A stretch of 64,000 nucleotides of DNA from Bacteroidales bacterium (GTDB taxonomy: Bacteria; Bacteroidota; Bacteroidia; Bacteroidales; UBA932), in the NCBI GenBank assembly GCA_017618115.1, contig JAFZUX010000004.1, positions 1-64,000 of the forward strand. The letters run 5' to 3'. The notes below the pieces were generated by a model. The model was not told the DNA's origin. It did not search any database and was given only the letters and a program-made list of their open reading frames with translations. Made by a program: the position numbers and the translations under genes. This document shows, piece by piece, positions 44,095-53,213 of this stretch. The number at the start of each line of letters is the position of its first letter. The first letter of the stretch is position 1.

Positions 44095-45414
44095 ATGGAA
44101 GATAAAAACATCAGCCGCCGCAAAGCGCTTAAACTATTGGGGCTGGGAGCTGTAGCAACCGTTTCTGCAATGAGTTTCAAAAACAACCCGTTTGTCAGCA
44201 ACCTCCAGGCAAAAGCACTTAACGGAGAGATTACTCCGGTAGACAAACGCCGCAATATCAAGAACGGAGATATGATCTCTATGCTTGGATTCGGCTGTAT
44301 GAGATTCCCTACTAACGGCAAAGGCAGAAACGCCCCTATTGATGTGGAACAGACTCAGAAACTGGTAGATTACGCTTACGCTCACGGTATTAACTACTAT
44401 GATACTGCGTACGTTTATCACGGCGGAAAGAGTGAGGGAGTTATTGGAAATGCACTCAAAAAATATCCTAGAAACAGTTACTATTTGGCAGATAAAATGC
44501 CAGGTTACTATGTAAAACAGAAAGAGGATATTCCAAGAATCTTTGAGGAGCAGCTTCAGCGTTGCGGCGTGGATTACTTTGATTACTACCTGCTTCACAC
44601 TCTCGGGAAGGTAAGTGACTATGACAGAGTATATGAAGAATTCGGAGGATACAACTATCTTCTGGAGCAGAAGAAAAAGGGACGCATCAAGAACCTAGGC
44701 TTCTCATTCCACGGAGACAGAAAGGGTTGGGACTACTTCATAGATAAACACGATTGGGACTTTGTTCAGATTCAGCTCAACTATATAGATTGGGCAATAG
44801 ATGGCGAGTACCTCTATAACTCACTGGTAGAGCATAAGATACCTTGCATTGTTATGGAGCCGCTGCTGGGCGGAAGACTGGCTTCTCTTTCCAGAGCGGC
44901 AAACAACATGCTCCTGGAGAAGAACCCTAACAACACCGTAGCATCCTGGGCTTTCAGATACTTAGGAACGCTTCCCGGAGTTCTGGTTTCTCTCAGCGGT
45001 ATGACCTATATGGAGCATCTGGAAGATAACGTTAAGACTTTCACCAACTTCAAGCCTCTTAGTGCAGATGAGCAGGCTACTCTTCAGAAGGCCATCATAG
45101 AGTATCAGAAGTTTAAGAGAATCAACTGCACCTCCTGCCGTTACTGTATGCCTTGCCCGTTTGAGGTTGAGATTCCATCCGTCTTTACTACTTATAATAA
45201 GATGGTTATGGAGAGCAACATCCCAAGTAAGGATGATCAGAGAGAGGAGGATTACAAGAGAAGAAAGGCAGAATTCACCAAGGCCTTCAGAGAGAAATTC
45301 TCAGCAGGCGGCGCTCCTTCTCAGTGCGTTGCGTGCGGAGAATGTCTTAGCAAATGCCCTCAGCATCTGGCAATTCCGGATCTGATGAGCTCTATCAACA
45401 AGCTGATGGAATAA
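44095..45414 (+). CDS. Aldo/keto reductase with Tat signal and C-terminal 2[4Fe-4S] ferredoxin domain
   Basis: A 439-residue oxidoreductase. A twin-arginine-like start (SRRKALKLLGLGAVATVSA) is followed by an AKR barrel (GFGCMRFPTNG, YDTAYVYHGGKSE, DYYLLHTLG, GFSFHGDR). The tail has two Cys clusters (CTSCRYCMPCPF and CVACGECLSKCP) typical of 8-iron ferredoxins. Such AKRs work in anaerobes, probably linked to a membrane or periplasmic electron chain; the substrate is not known. The RR pair lacks the full SRRxFLK form, so export is likely but not sure. Confidence 0.85.
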   Translation: MEDKNISRRKALKLLGLGAVATVSAMSFKNNPFVSNLQAKALNGEITPVDKRRNIKNGDMISMLGFGCMRFPTNGKGRNAPIDVEQTQKLVDYAYAHGINYYDTAYVYHGGKSEGVIGNALKKYPRNSYYLADKMPGYYVKQKEDIPRIFEEQLQRCGVDYFDYYLLHTLGKVSDYDRVYEEFGGYNYLLEQKKKGRIKNLGFSFHGDRKGWDYFIDKHDWDFVQIQLNYIDWAIDGEYLYNSLVEHKIPCIVMEPLLGGRLASLSRAANNMLLEKNPNNTVASWAFRYLGTLPGVLVSLSGMTYMEHLEDNVKTFTNFKPLSADEQATLQKAIIEYQKFKRINCTSCRYCMPCPFEVEIPSVFTTYNKMVMESNIPSKDDQREEDYKRRKAEFTKAFREKFSAGGAPSQCVACGECLSKCPQHLAIPDLMSSINKLME

Positions 45415-45422
45415 GCTTAAGG

Positions 45423-46637
45423 CTAGTCAATAGCCTCAAGGTGAGATACATCCATAGGGAACTGGTAAACCTTTCCGTTAATGAAGAGGTTTACCAGTAC
45501 GCTTTTAGTATTAGGTGAATACTTTGCGTATGCATATCCCGTAATTGAGCTCTTTGGCTCAATTGAGTAGTTGCGCAGATAACCTATGTTGGTGTTAAGT
45601 ATCTTCTCCCTCTGATCTGCGTAAAAGCCGGATACCAAGATACTTCCAACTATTGCAGATTGGTGGATTAAGAAGGATGACATATCGTAAACCAGGTCTC
45701 TTTCCCAGTGATGACGGGAATGAGGATGACGGCCGTAATGAGGGTTGCTGTTAAGAGCCACATCCAAAGTTATTGCCGTTGCAACTCCCGCCGCCTGAAT
45801 TCCAAAGTTTGCCCAGCCCTGTCTGTTTCTTACTCGGCGATAGAATTCATTCTCAGTAAAGAACTTCTCGTCTCCCTTGTTGGAGTTTATTGTGCTCTGT
45901 GAGAAATTGAAGAATGCCTTCTCCTGAGAGTTATTCTGGATGAAGAGTTCCAACACGTAGTAACGTCCGTAAAACTTTCTGTACTTGAGATCTATGGAGA
46001 CGTATAGTCCGTTGATTGCATACGTTTTCCAAGCCTTTCCGTTCTTATCTACAACCACCTTCAAATCTGAAGTTGTAACGTCTCTCCACTTTGGAGCGTT
46101 GGATGTTGTATCGTAATCCACTGAGTAACCGTTGCCGGACTTTGTGTAATAGTCATTTACAAGAACGCCGTCTTTGTACTCCCACTGTGTGCAGGTCTCT
46201 CCTTTCTCGTCAAAAGTTGTCTTCACTCCGTTGAGAACTCCGTCCTTATAAAACTCATGCTGTTTCATAAGTCCGTTCTCGTAATATTCCGTGAATTCTC
46301 CGTCGTTCTGCCCCTCTTTGAAGAATTGCTTTATCCAAACTCTTCCGCTCGGATAATAGGCTATAAATGAGCCGTCAAAGATGGTATTTCCGTCATCTGA
46401 AGGATCTACGTATTTAACCGTTCCGCTGGCTCTCAGCGTATTATCAGAGGCATAGTAATCGTTAAAGGAGTTGTTCTTCTCCACTACTCTGTAGTAATTT
46501 GCAGAATCTCTGCTCATTACGCCGTATGAAGATGAGTTGTAGTAATAGATTCCGGCGTAAGTTGTATCCGCCTTCTGAGAATATCCGAAGGAGAGCGTCA
46601 GAAGTATAGTTGCTGCAAGTAAAAACAATCTCTTCAT
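45423..46637 (-). CDS. Exported MORN-repeat protein (YwqK-like)
   Basis: A ~404-residue secreted protein (signal LLLTLSFGYSQ). Residues ~75-160 hold MORN/YwqK-type repeats (IAYYPSGRVWIKQFFKEG, GEFTEYYENGLMKQHEFYKDG, GVLVNDYY). The C-terminal half is unique, with a His-rich stretch HPHSRHHWERD near residue 310 and a hydrophobic segment after it. Function unknown; the family name toxin-antitoxin YwqK antitoxin is often attached by similarity only. Start at the ATG 46637. nrdG ends 67 bases upstream. Confidence 0.7.
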   Translation of the reverse strand: MKRLFLLAATILLTLSFGYSQKADTTYAGIYYYNSSSYGVMSRDSANYYRVVEKNNSFNDYYASDNTLRASGTVKYVDPSDDGNTIFDGSFIAYYPSGRVWIKQFFKEGQNDGEFTEYYENGLMKQHEFYKDGVLNGVKTTFDEKGETCTQWEYKDGVLVNDYYTKSGNGYSVDYDTTSNAPKWRDVTTSDLKVVVDKNGKAWKTYAINGLYVSIDLKYRKFYGRYYVLELFIQNNSQEKAFFNFSQSTINSNKGDEKFFTENEFYRRVRNRQGWANFGIQAAGVATAITLDVALNSNPHYGRHPHSRHHWERDLVYDMSSFLIHQSAIVGSILVSGFYADQREKILNTNIGYLRNYSIEPKSSITGYAYAKYSPNTKSVLVNLFINGKVYQFPMDVSHLEAID

Positions 46638-46703
46638 AACCATAAGTTTTAGTTCAAACAGTTATGAGCAAAAATTATGCTAAACGGGAAAACCGGCCCC
46701 TTT

Positions 46704-47171
46704 TTAGCCGTTTTTAGGAGGGAAATGGTATTCTGTGAGGGATTTATCCTTACCAACAAAGAAAAACTTCTGGTTGGTGTTTGGAGAGCGCAGAGGCCCC
46801 TTCTCCTCAATGTAAGGACCTATCTTAATGAAGTCAAAATTGCTCAGTGAGATGCTTGGATGAATCTCTTCAAGACCTGAATACCAGGCGGTTTTTATCT
46901 CCTTAAAATTGTTCTTTATGAAGGCGGCCAGAGAATTGACCGTAGCAGGCTCCTGGTCTCCGCCCATAAAACAGATGCAGGTTATATCTGATTTGTATCT
47001 CTCAACTAAGATGGAGAGAAACTTTTCATCCAACAAAACTCCTTCGTCCTTCCAAAGCCAAGGGCTATGGCACCCCTTGCAATGGTTAGGACAACCGGAG
47101 ATGTTGAGTGCAAGAGTTACCTCGTCAGGAATTTCCTGACATACCACATCAAAATTATAACACTTGATCAC
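46704..47171 (-). CDS. nrdG: Anaerobic ribonucleotide reductase activating protein
   Basis: Radical SAM activase that installs the glycyl radical on NrdD. 155 residues. The SAM cluster motif is CPNHCKGC (CxxxCxxC) near residue 27. ICFMGGDQEP is a GGE-like segment. It follows nrdD after 9 bases, the usual nrdDG operon. Confidence 0.94.
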   Translation of the reverse strand: MIKCYNFDVVCQEIPDEVTLALNISGCPNHCKGCHSPWLWKDEGVLLDEKFLSILVERYKSDITCICFMGGDQEPATVNSLAAFIKNNFKEIKTAWYSGLEEIHPSISLSNFDFIKIGPYIEEKGPLRSPNTNQKFFFVGKDKSLTEYHFPPKNG

Positions 47172-47180
47172 TGTTGTAAA

Positions 47181-49376
47181 TTAAGCCTCTACCTTGGCCT
47201 TTTCCTCCACGTAAACTCTCTCGGCCTCAGCCGCTTTCGCAATCGCGTCAACGTCTGTATCAGTAAGAGCCTGTGCAATCTCGCCGTGATCCTTTGCATA
47301 GAAACGTCTCTCTGCCTCTTTCTGACGTGGAGCTGAGAAGTTGCTTACTCTCTTCATGTATCCGATGATACGTGTGAGGTAATCTACATTCTTGCTGTGG
47401 CAGTGAGGACACTCTTTAAGATAACGTTTGTCTATGTGTCCGCAATCATTGCAGATTGTATTTGGAATGTTGAATGTGAAGTAGTTACATCCCTCTTTAG
47501 CAGCAACCTTGAGCAACTGACGGTATTGTGTCTTGCTAAGGTGCTCCTCCAGATTCATGTGGAGTGCGCTACCACCGGTAAGGTGCTCAATGTATTTGCT
47601 CCCGTGAAGTTTGAACTTGTCTACTATATTCAGAGTCTTATCCTCTACAATGTAGAAGTAACTGTTGTAGCAGTCTCTTGGTACATAGTAACCGTCCTCT
47701 CTGTCCCACTTAGCGTGCTTAACACCAACGTTTTCTGCAGGTATCATCTCGCAGTTGAACATTGTCTCCTTTGTACGGTACTTCTTGTTGTACTTCTCTA
47801 CCAGACCCAGAACGTCCTGAACATACTTAGCGTACTCAGGGTTATCGTCTATCTTAATTCCCAGGAACTCAGCAGCTTCTACCAAACCGTTGATACCTAC
47901 TGTCAGATACTGACGTCCAATGTTGATGTAACCTGCATCGAACAGAGGAAGCATTCCCTTTGCCTGGAGGTCTTTAAGGTTCTCGTTGTAAGCAAGTTGT
48001 ACCTTGTGTACGAGATCAATTACCTCACCCAGGAACTCCATGTAATCCATCTTGTGCTTAACCGCATACTGAATGCAACGGTTGAGGTTGATGGTAAGAA
48101 CGCTCTTTGAACCTGTAGATACTCCGCCGGCTCCCAGTGTGTAACTGAAACCGTTGTCCTGTATCTCGTTACGCAGACGGCAGCAGCTTGAAAGTGAGTC
48201 TGCATTGTCTGAAAGGTAAGTGAAGAATGAGTGACCTTCACTGTACATCTCAGCTGTGAAATCTCCCCACTCCTTATCTTTGATATCTCCGTTCTCTGAA
48301 AGGAGAGCCATAGTCTCAACAGGGAATGTAAGAGGAGTCTTCAGACGCTCTGCGTTGAACCACTTCATAAAGAGTTTCTGCAACCAGGAGAGAGACGGCC
48401 AATAAGGTGCCGTTCCGTCCGGGAAGCGGAATTCTCCAAAGAGGCTCTCAAAGTAGTACTTGTCGTAATATGCTACATTCCAGAACACTGCCTGGAAGTT
48501 TCTTGCTCCGGTCGGCTGGTTGATTGAGTAAACTACCTGCTCAAAGCAATCTGTGATTACCTTCTCTATAGTTCTTTTCTTTATAGAAAGATCTACAACC
48601 TCATCACCTCTCTTGTAGTAATCCTCGCCGTACTCCTTCTGAAGGAAGTAGTTCATGTACATCAGGAACTCAGGAGTTGCACAAGCACCGCTAAGCATAG
48701 ATGATACAATGAACACCAGGTTAACAAAACCTCCGCAGAAAGATTTGAGGTTGGTTGGTTTTGTAGAGTTACCGCCAATGCTCAAAGTTCCGTTCAGAAG
48801 CCAAGGGTACATTGTGATACTTGCACAGTAGTTTGCAAGAGATGTCTCGTCATTCTTGTAAATGAAGTGCTGTGACAGAAGCTTTAAGTACTTATCTGCA
48901 AAGTCTTTACCGTACATATCCTTCAGACGGTCCGTAAGCAGACGACGGTTCAGACGAATGAATCCCGCCTTTGGAATCTCACCAATAAGGGTTGCAATAT
49001 TCTTGTGCTCAACGTTTGCGTTGGCATCATACTTACTTCCGGTTGCTGCGTTATCTGCTTTGCAGTAATTTACAAGGAAATCCAATCTGTCTCTAACATC
49101 ACGATCCTCCGTATGCTTTTGACGATAAAGCATGTATGATTTTGCAATCTGATAGTATTTCTCTTTCATCAATGCTACCTCTACCTGGTTCTGGATATCT
49201 TCAACGCTCATACCGTTGCGAATTCCCACGTGAGATAGAATGATTGTTAAATCCTCATCCGATGCAAAACTACCTGTTGCCAGGAAAGCTTTTCTGATTG
49301 CATTCTTAATCTTCTCAATTGAAAACAGCTCTTGTTTTCCGTCCCTCTTAACAATACTAATCTGACTAGCTGACAT
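47181..49376 (-). CDS. nrdD: Anaerobic ribonucleoside-triphosphate reductase
   Basis: Class III reductase making dNTPs without oxygen, 731 residues. The N-terminal ATP-cone is residues ~5-90 (SIVKRDGKQELFSIEKIKNAIRKAFL). Then comes the barrel. The four-Cys zinc finger near the C-terminus (CNDCG...CPHCH) precedes the glycyl radical loop (TRIIGYMKRV). A ~70-base leader contains its promoter. An obligate or facultative anaerobe is implied. Confidence 0.95.
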   Translation of the reverse strand: MSASQISIVKRDGKQELFSIEKIKNAIRKAFLATGSFASDEDLTIILSHVGIRNGMSVEDIQNQVEVALMKEKYYQIAKSYMLYRQKHTEDRDVRDRLDFLVNYCKADNAATGSKYDANANVEHKNIATLIGEIPKAGFIRLNRRLLTDRLKDMYGKDFADKYLKLLSQHFIYKNDETSLANYCASITMYPWLLNGTLSIGGNSTKPTNLKSFCGGFVNLVFIVSSMLSGACATPEFLMYMNYFLQKEYGEDYYKRGDEVVDLSIKKRTIEKVITDCFEQVVYSINQPTGARNFQAVFWNVAYYDKYYFESLFGEFRFPDGTAPYWPSLSWLQKLFMKWFNAERLKTPLTFPVETMALLSENGDIKDKEWGDFTAEMYSEGHSFFTYLSDNADSLSSCCRLRNEIQDNGFSYTLGAGGVSTGSKSVLTINLNRCIQYAVKHKMDYMEFLGEVIDLVHKVQLAYNENLKDLQAKGMLPLFDAGYINIGRQYLTVGINGLVEAAEFLGIKIDDNPEYAKYVQDVLGLVEKYNKKYRTKETMFNCEMIPAENVGVKHAKWDREDGYYVPRDCYNSYFYIVEDKTLNIVDKFKLHGSKYIEHLTGGSALHMNLEEHLSKTQYRQLLKVAAKEGCNYFTFNIPNTICNDCGHIDKRYLKECPHCHSKNVDYLTRIIGYMKRVSNFSAPRQKEAERRFYAKDHGEIAQALTDTDVDAIAKAAEAERVYVEEKAKVEA

Positions 49377-49447
49377 AGTGTGAACTCTTTCTTATATTTA
49401 ATTTTTAGGTTTGTCTCGTTTCGCAATTAAAAAAGAATTGCGCTGTA

Positions 49448-49480
49448 CAAAAATAAGAATTAAGAAAAGTGGCGTGCAAA
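49448..49480 (-). promoter_or_regulatory. Promoter for nrdDG
   Basis: On the minus strand: TTTG (complement of 49477-49480), a 21-base spacer, TATTTTTG (complement of 49448-49455), with the start codon 71 bases downstream. No clear NrdR box was seen. Confidence 0.6.
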
Positions 49481-49599
49481 AGATGAATATAAAGAAATGA
49501 ACAAGTTGCTAACAATTTACCTAACTGTCTGTAAAATTGCCACTTAAGTTGTTACAAAATAATTTATCAACTTAGGATATCAACTTTAAAAAAAATTGC

Positions 49600-49607
49600 T
49601 ATATTCG
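49600..49607 (+). promoter_or_regulatory. -7 element for tRNA-Ser
   Basis: TATATTCG (TAnnTTyG) ends 20 bases before the mature tRNA start. No good TTTG is seen at -33. Confidence 0.45.
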
Positions 49608-49627
49608 CATCCCGTTACATGCGTTTT

Positions 49628-49714
49628 GGAGAGATGGCTGAGTGGTCTAAAGCGCCCGTTTGGAGGGCGGGTTGGCGGGTAACCGTCACTAGGGTTCGAA
49701 TCCCTATCTCTCCG
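49628..49714 (+). tRNA. tRNA-Ser (anticodon GGA)
   Basis: An 87-base cloverleaf with a long variable arm, as expected for tRNA-Ser. The acceptor stem is ggagaga / tctctcc, with discriminator G. The anticodon stem is cccgt / gcggg around ttGGAgg. The T arm contains ggttcgaatcc. Anticodon GGA reads UCC/UCU. It lies between nrdD (divergent) and the gap before cstA. Confidence 0.95.
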
Positions 49715-50070
49715 CAAAAATAAAGAAGATGTAAGCCACAAGCATGCTTGTGGCTTACATCTTCCAATTTTTGCAAGGGCCGCTGCGGCGAGCAGTAAGG
49801 GAATGCGCAGCGCAGCGAGCACAATCCCATCATTAATCCGTGCAACGGAAATTCCTGATAGCCAATTATTTAGCAATTTGCCTGGTAGCGTTTTTGCGGA
49901 GAGGTAATTACATAAAATGCACATTACCAGCAACATACGTTGCACGACATTCTAGGTCGGATAAAGAGAAACGAGGGTTATCTCCCGGCAGGCCTGCGGG
50001 GAGCTATTGAGGGGCTCTCCTCTGCCTGCCGAGGATAACCCAATTCAGTATGTGCACGGATAGCCCTATC
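49715..50070. other. 356-base gap with a long palindrome and a folded GC-rich segment
   Basis: 49725-49764 is a perfect 40-base palindrome just after tRNA-Ser; a T run follows it on each strand, so it may end transcription both ways. 49775-49835 contains GC-rich repeats with gcgagca twice and gctgcg / cgcagc pairing. 49978-50041 forms a two-part stem: gggttatc with gataaccc outside, cggcaggc with gcctgccg inside. Open frames across it on the minus strand are the familiar tRNA-antisense artefact. The stem nearest cstA may be its terminator. Confidence 0.6.
49725..49764. repeat. Perfect 40-bp palindrome
   Basis: gaagatgtaagccacaagca followed at once by its exact reverse complement, with no spacer. 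Stacked 10 bases after the tRNA. Possible bidirectional terminator. Confidence 0.85.
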
Positions 50071-51561
50071 CTATAAGGTAAAATCCTCCAGGTGCTTCTT
50101 TCCGTAGAGTTTCATGTGGATGCATACCGCCGTGGTAATGAGCACGGTAAGGGCTGCTGCACAGATTGCTCCGGTTGTATAGTCCAAACCTATCATCTGT
50201 TTTGAGAAGAACAAGAAGTCTGAGCAGATGAAGGTCATAAAGATTGCAGGTATCAGAGAGACAAAGTAGTACGGCACTCCGCCCTTCTGAACTTTGCAGT
50301 GTCTTAAATAGAGGAATACAGTTATTGTCCAGAGTGTAAATACTGCAAGAGTTTGGTTTGCCCAGGCAAAGTATCTCCAGAGTATGTCATACTTCATAAG
50401 CGTTATGGCATAGCCGATTATGAACATCGGGATACAGATATAAAGACGCTTGAGTATGCTCTTCTGTTCCAAATGCAGGAAGTCTGCAATAATAAGTCTT
50501 GAACTTCTGAAGGCTGTATCTCCGGATGTTATAGGTGCTGCAACAACTCCCAAAAGTGCCAGTATTGCTCCAAACTTTCCGAGTGTTGTGTTGGTGATTT
50601 CATTCACTACCCAGGAGGCATCCTGTCCGTGATCCGCCAATGCAGCGTTCAGTCCTGAAAGGCTGTTTTCCAGACCGTTATAGCCCTTGAAGAATGCCAT
50701 TGCAGCGGCTGCCCAGATAAGAGCAATTATACTCTCTGAAATCATTGCTCCGTAGAAAACAGGGCGGCTCTCCTTTTTGTTTCTAAGACAGCGTGCCATC
50801 ATAGGAGACTGCGTTGCGTGGAATCCGGAGATTGCTCCGCAGGCTATGGTAATGAACATTGTTGGAATGATTGGGAAATCTTTTGCGTTGGTTTTAAAGT
50901 TGGATAAGGAGTCCCAACCGTTGATTTCCGGTATCTGAAGGTTACCGGTAAAGAGAACTACCAGTATTCCCAATGCCATGAAAATGAGGGCAATTCCAAA
51001 GATAGGATAGACATTGCCAATTATCTTATCTATCGGGAGAAGAGTAGCTATAATATAGTATGCAAAGACAATGTAGAGCCAGATGCTCTTGTCCCATCCG
51101 GTCATAGTTGAAAGTATGCCGGCAGGGCCCAGCATAAAGACTGCACCAACCATCATCATCATTACCACGGTAAAGAGTCTCATCACCTGTTTTGTGGTAA
51201 GACCCAGATACTTACCTATAATCTCCGGCAGGCTCATTCCGTTGTGGTTAAGTGAGATTACGCCTGCAACAAAGTCATGCATTGCACCCATAAATATGCC
51301 TCCTAGTGTAATCCACAGAAAGGCAGCAGGTCCGTAGGTTGCACCCAGTACGGCACCAAAGATAGGACCTAGACCTGCAATGTTAAGTAGCTGAATCAGA
51401 AAGGTTTTCCAGCGCGGCATTGGAATGTAGTCCACGCCGTCATAAAGATTTTTTGACGGAACTTGAATGTCATTTTTAATACCGCATACCTTCTCCAGAA
51501 ATCTTCCGTAGGTAAAGTATGCAATTACCAGTGCCGCAAGGCATATAACAAAAGTTATCAT
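50071..51561 (-). CDS. cstA: Carbon starvation protein CstA-type peptide/pyruvate transporter
   Basis: A 496-residue membrane protein with many helices (GRFLEKVCGIKNDIQVPSK, AGLGPIFGAVLGATYGPAAFLWI, MHDFVAGVISLNHNGMSLPEI). It is the short CstA/BtsT type. The family takes up peptides or pyruvate when carbon is scarce. Its start overlaps the NUDIX stop as ATGA, so the two are coupled, and both run on from the ATP synthase operon. Confidence 0.9.
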   Translation of the reverse strand: MITFVICLAALVIAYFTYGRFLEKVCGIKNDIQVPSKNLYDGVDYIPMPRWKTFLIQLLNIAGLGPIFGAVLGATYGPAAFLWITLGGIFMGAMHDFVAGVISLNHNGMSLPEIIGKYLGLTTKQVMRLFTVVMMMMVGAVFMLGPAGILSTMTGWDKSIWLYIVFAYYIIATLLPIDKIIGNVYPIFGIALIFMALGILVVLFTGNLQIPEINGWDSLSNFKTNAKDFPIIPTMFITIACGAISGFHATQSPMMARCLRNKKESRPVFYGAMISESIIALIWAAAAMAFFKGYNGLENSLSGLNAALADHGQDASWVVNEITNTTLGKFGAILALLGVVAAPITSGDTAFRSSRLIIADFLHLEQKSILKRLYICIPMFIIGYAITLMKYDILWRYFAWANQTLAVFTLWTITVFLYLRHCKVQKGGVPYYFVSLIPAIFMTFICSDFLFFSKQMIGLDYTTGAICAAALTVLITTAVCIHMKLYGKKHLEDFTL

Positions 51562-52277
51562 AGACTTTGGTTTATATTATCATTTATAATGGAGCGGAAT
51601 GTATAGACGGTGGGATGGCGGGAAGGGAGGTTGGTTCTGTTGAGGCCGCCGTCATTTAGAAAACCGGTGGAGAGCATCTTGCGGGCAAAGTTGCGGCGGT
51701 CAAACTTCTTGCAATAGACGGCTTCATAAAGAGTCTGGAGTTGTGACATGGTAAACTCTTCAGGCAGAAGGAAACGCCACAACGGATTAAAGACCAAAGA
51801 TTTACGCAGAGCCTCCATTGCCTTTTCAAATATCTCCTTGTGGTCAAAGGCCAGTGAAGGAAGGTCATCTACGGAGAACCATTTTGCCTCTGCGGCATCA
51901 TCTGCGGCAACAGCATTCACATCTCTTGTAAGAACAATGAATGGAACCGTTACGACCCTTTGACGGGGATCTCTGTTTGGAGTGGAAAAGACTTCAATCT
52001 GCTCAAGATAAAGAGCTTGCAGGCCTGTCTCCTCTTGCAGTTCTCTTACGGCTCCCTGCTCTGCAGTCTCATCGGGATTTACAAAACCGCCCGGAAAAGC
52101 CCAATAATCTTTATAAGGATCTGCACCTCTTTTGATGAGCAACACCTTCAAAGGACTCTCTTTTCCGTCCGGGGAAAAAGAGAAAACAATGCAGTCTGCG
52201 GTCAAGGCCGTCTGCGGATATTTATATACCCAGGGATAAGCCTCTCCTTTTCTATATTTGAAAACTGCATGTGCCAT
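51558..52277 (-). CDS. NrtR-like NUDIX-domain regulator
   Basis: A 239-residue protein. The NUDIX hydrolase domain (residues ~20-150) has the box GGFVNPDETAEQGAVRELQEETGL. A C-terminal winged helix (residues ~165-230, FTMSQLQTLYEAVYCKKFDRRNFARKML) is typical of NrtR/AraR-type transcription regulators, in which the NUDIX part senses ADP-ribose or a sugar derivative. It starts 9 bases after atpG and overlaps cstA by 4. It may control cstA, NAD, or carbon use; this is not established. Confidence 0.87.
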   Translation of the reverse strand: MAHAVFKYRKGEAYPWVYKYPQTALTADCIVFSFSPDGKESPLKVLLIKRGADPYKDYWAFPGGFVNPDETAEQGAVRELQEETGLQALYLEQIEVFSTPNRDPRQRVVTVPFIVLTRDVNAVAADDAAEAKWFSVDDLPSLAFDHKEIFEKAMEALRKSLVFNPLWRFLLPEEFTMSQLQTLYEAVYCKKFDRRNFARKMLSTGFLNDGGLNRTNLPSRHPTVYTFRSIINDNINQSL

Positions 52278-52286
52278 TGTATCAAG

Positions 52287-53207
52287 TTATTGCACGCTGC
52301 CGGCAACAATATCCAGAAGTTCTGCGGTAATGGCCTGCTGGCGGGATTTGTTGTAAAGAACTGTGAGTTCCTGAATCAAATCTTCAGCGTTATCAGTTGC
52401 AACCTGCATAGCCACAGTTCTTGCGGCATGCTCGCTTGCGTAAGAATCTGCCAGACAGGTGTAGAGTTTTTGCTTAAGCACCTGCGGAATCAGAGAGGTA
52501 ATCACCTCAGAAACGGAAGGCTCAACAATGTAGTTGTGGAAGAATCCTTCCGGAGAGAGAGACTCCTCCGCCTTGTAAGAAGAGAGATCCACAGGCAGAT
52601 AGCCAATCCTCTCAACCTTCTGAACAGCAGGAGATTTGAAATGCTGGTAAACAACGTAAACCTTATCGTACTCTCCCGCTTTGTACTTATCCATCAACTC
52701 TGAAGCGAGTGCAAAAATCTTTTTGTAATCCGGCTTTGCCGCCAGGGACTGAAGCGTAAACTCCTCCCCCTCTACTTTAACTGAAGTGATGCAGCTGAGC
52801 GCCATCTTCTTTGCCGCCTCCTCTATCTTTTTCCCGATAGGATAAACGGTTAAAAACTTGTCATCTATATGAAGATCCAAAATCAAAGAGGTGAACTCTC
52901 TTAAGACGTTGTAGTTGAAAGCACCGCACAAAGAGGAGTTGGAAGAGAAGGCCACAACTGCAACCTTACTTACACTCTTCTTTGCATCTTCCTCTTCTTT
53001 AAGAACATACGGAGATGAGAATACTGTCTTTCCGGCCAAAAAGTTGGAGACAATTTTATCCAGATTCTGCTGGTAAGGAACCATAGCAGTAATGATGGAC
53101 TGCGCCTTATGAAGCTTGGCGGATGAAACCATCTTCATTGCGGAGGTCACCTTACGTGTTCCCTGAACAGAACCAATCCTTGTCTTTATCTCCTTGAGTG
53201 AAGCCAT
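52287..53207 (-). CDS. atpG: ATP synthase subunit gamma
   Basis: The rotating central stalk of F1, 306 residues. N-terminal coiled-coil signature MASLKEIKTRIGSVQGTRKVTSAMKMV. C-terminal helix ASEHAARTVAMQVATDNAEDLIQ, typical of AtpG. Last of the ATP synthase genes; longer than the E. coli form, with an insertion in the middle, as often in Bacteroidota. Confidence 0.95.
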   Translation of the reverse strand: MASLKEIKTRIGSVQGTRKVTSAMKMVSSAKLHKAQSIITAMVPYQQNLDKIVSNFLAGKTVFSSPYVLKEEEDAKKSVSKVAVVAFSSNSSLCGAFNYNVLREFTSLILDLHIDDKFLTVYPIGKKIEEAAKKMALSCITSVKVEGEEFTLQSLAAKPDYKKIFALASELMDKYKAGEYDKVYVVYQHFKSPAVQKVERIGYLPVDLSSYKAEESLSPEGFFHNYIVEPSVSEVITSLIPQVLKQKLYTCLADSYASEHAARTVAMQVATDNAEDLIQELTVLYNKSRQQAITAELLDIVAGSVQ

Positions 53208-53213
53208 ACTCTG

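Noticed and set aside
45423..46637. Antitoxin of a toxin-antitoxin pair
   Set aside because: The YwqK antitoxin label attaches to many MORN-repeat proteins; there is no toxin gene beside it, and the protein is exported.
49586..49945. Minus-strand open frames antisense to tRNA-Ser with a RDRDSNP / GIRTLVT type peptide
   Set aside because: This is the well-known artefact of translating the opposite strand of a serine tRNA; it overlaps the tRNA completely.
49978..50041. Riboswitch
   Set aside because: The folded element lies downstream of cstA rather than in a leader, and I recognise no riboswitch consensus in it.
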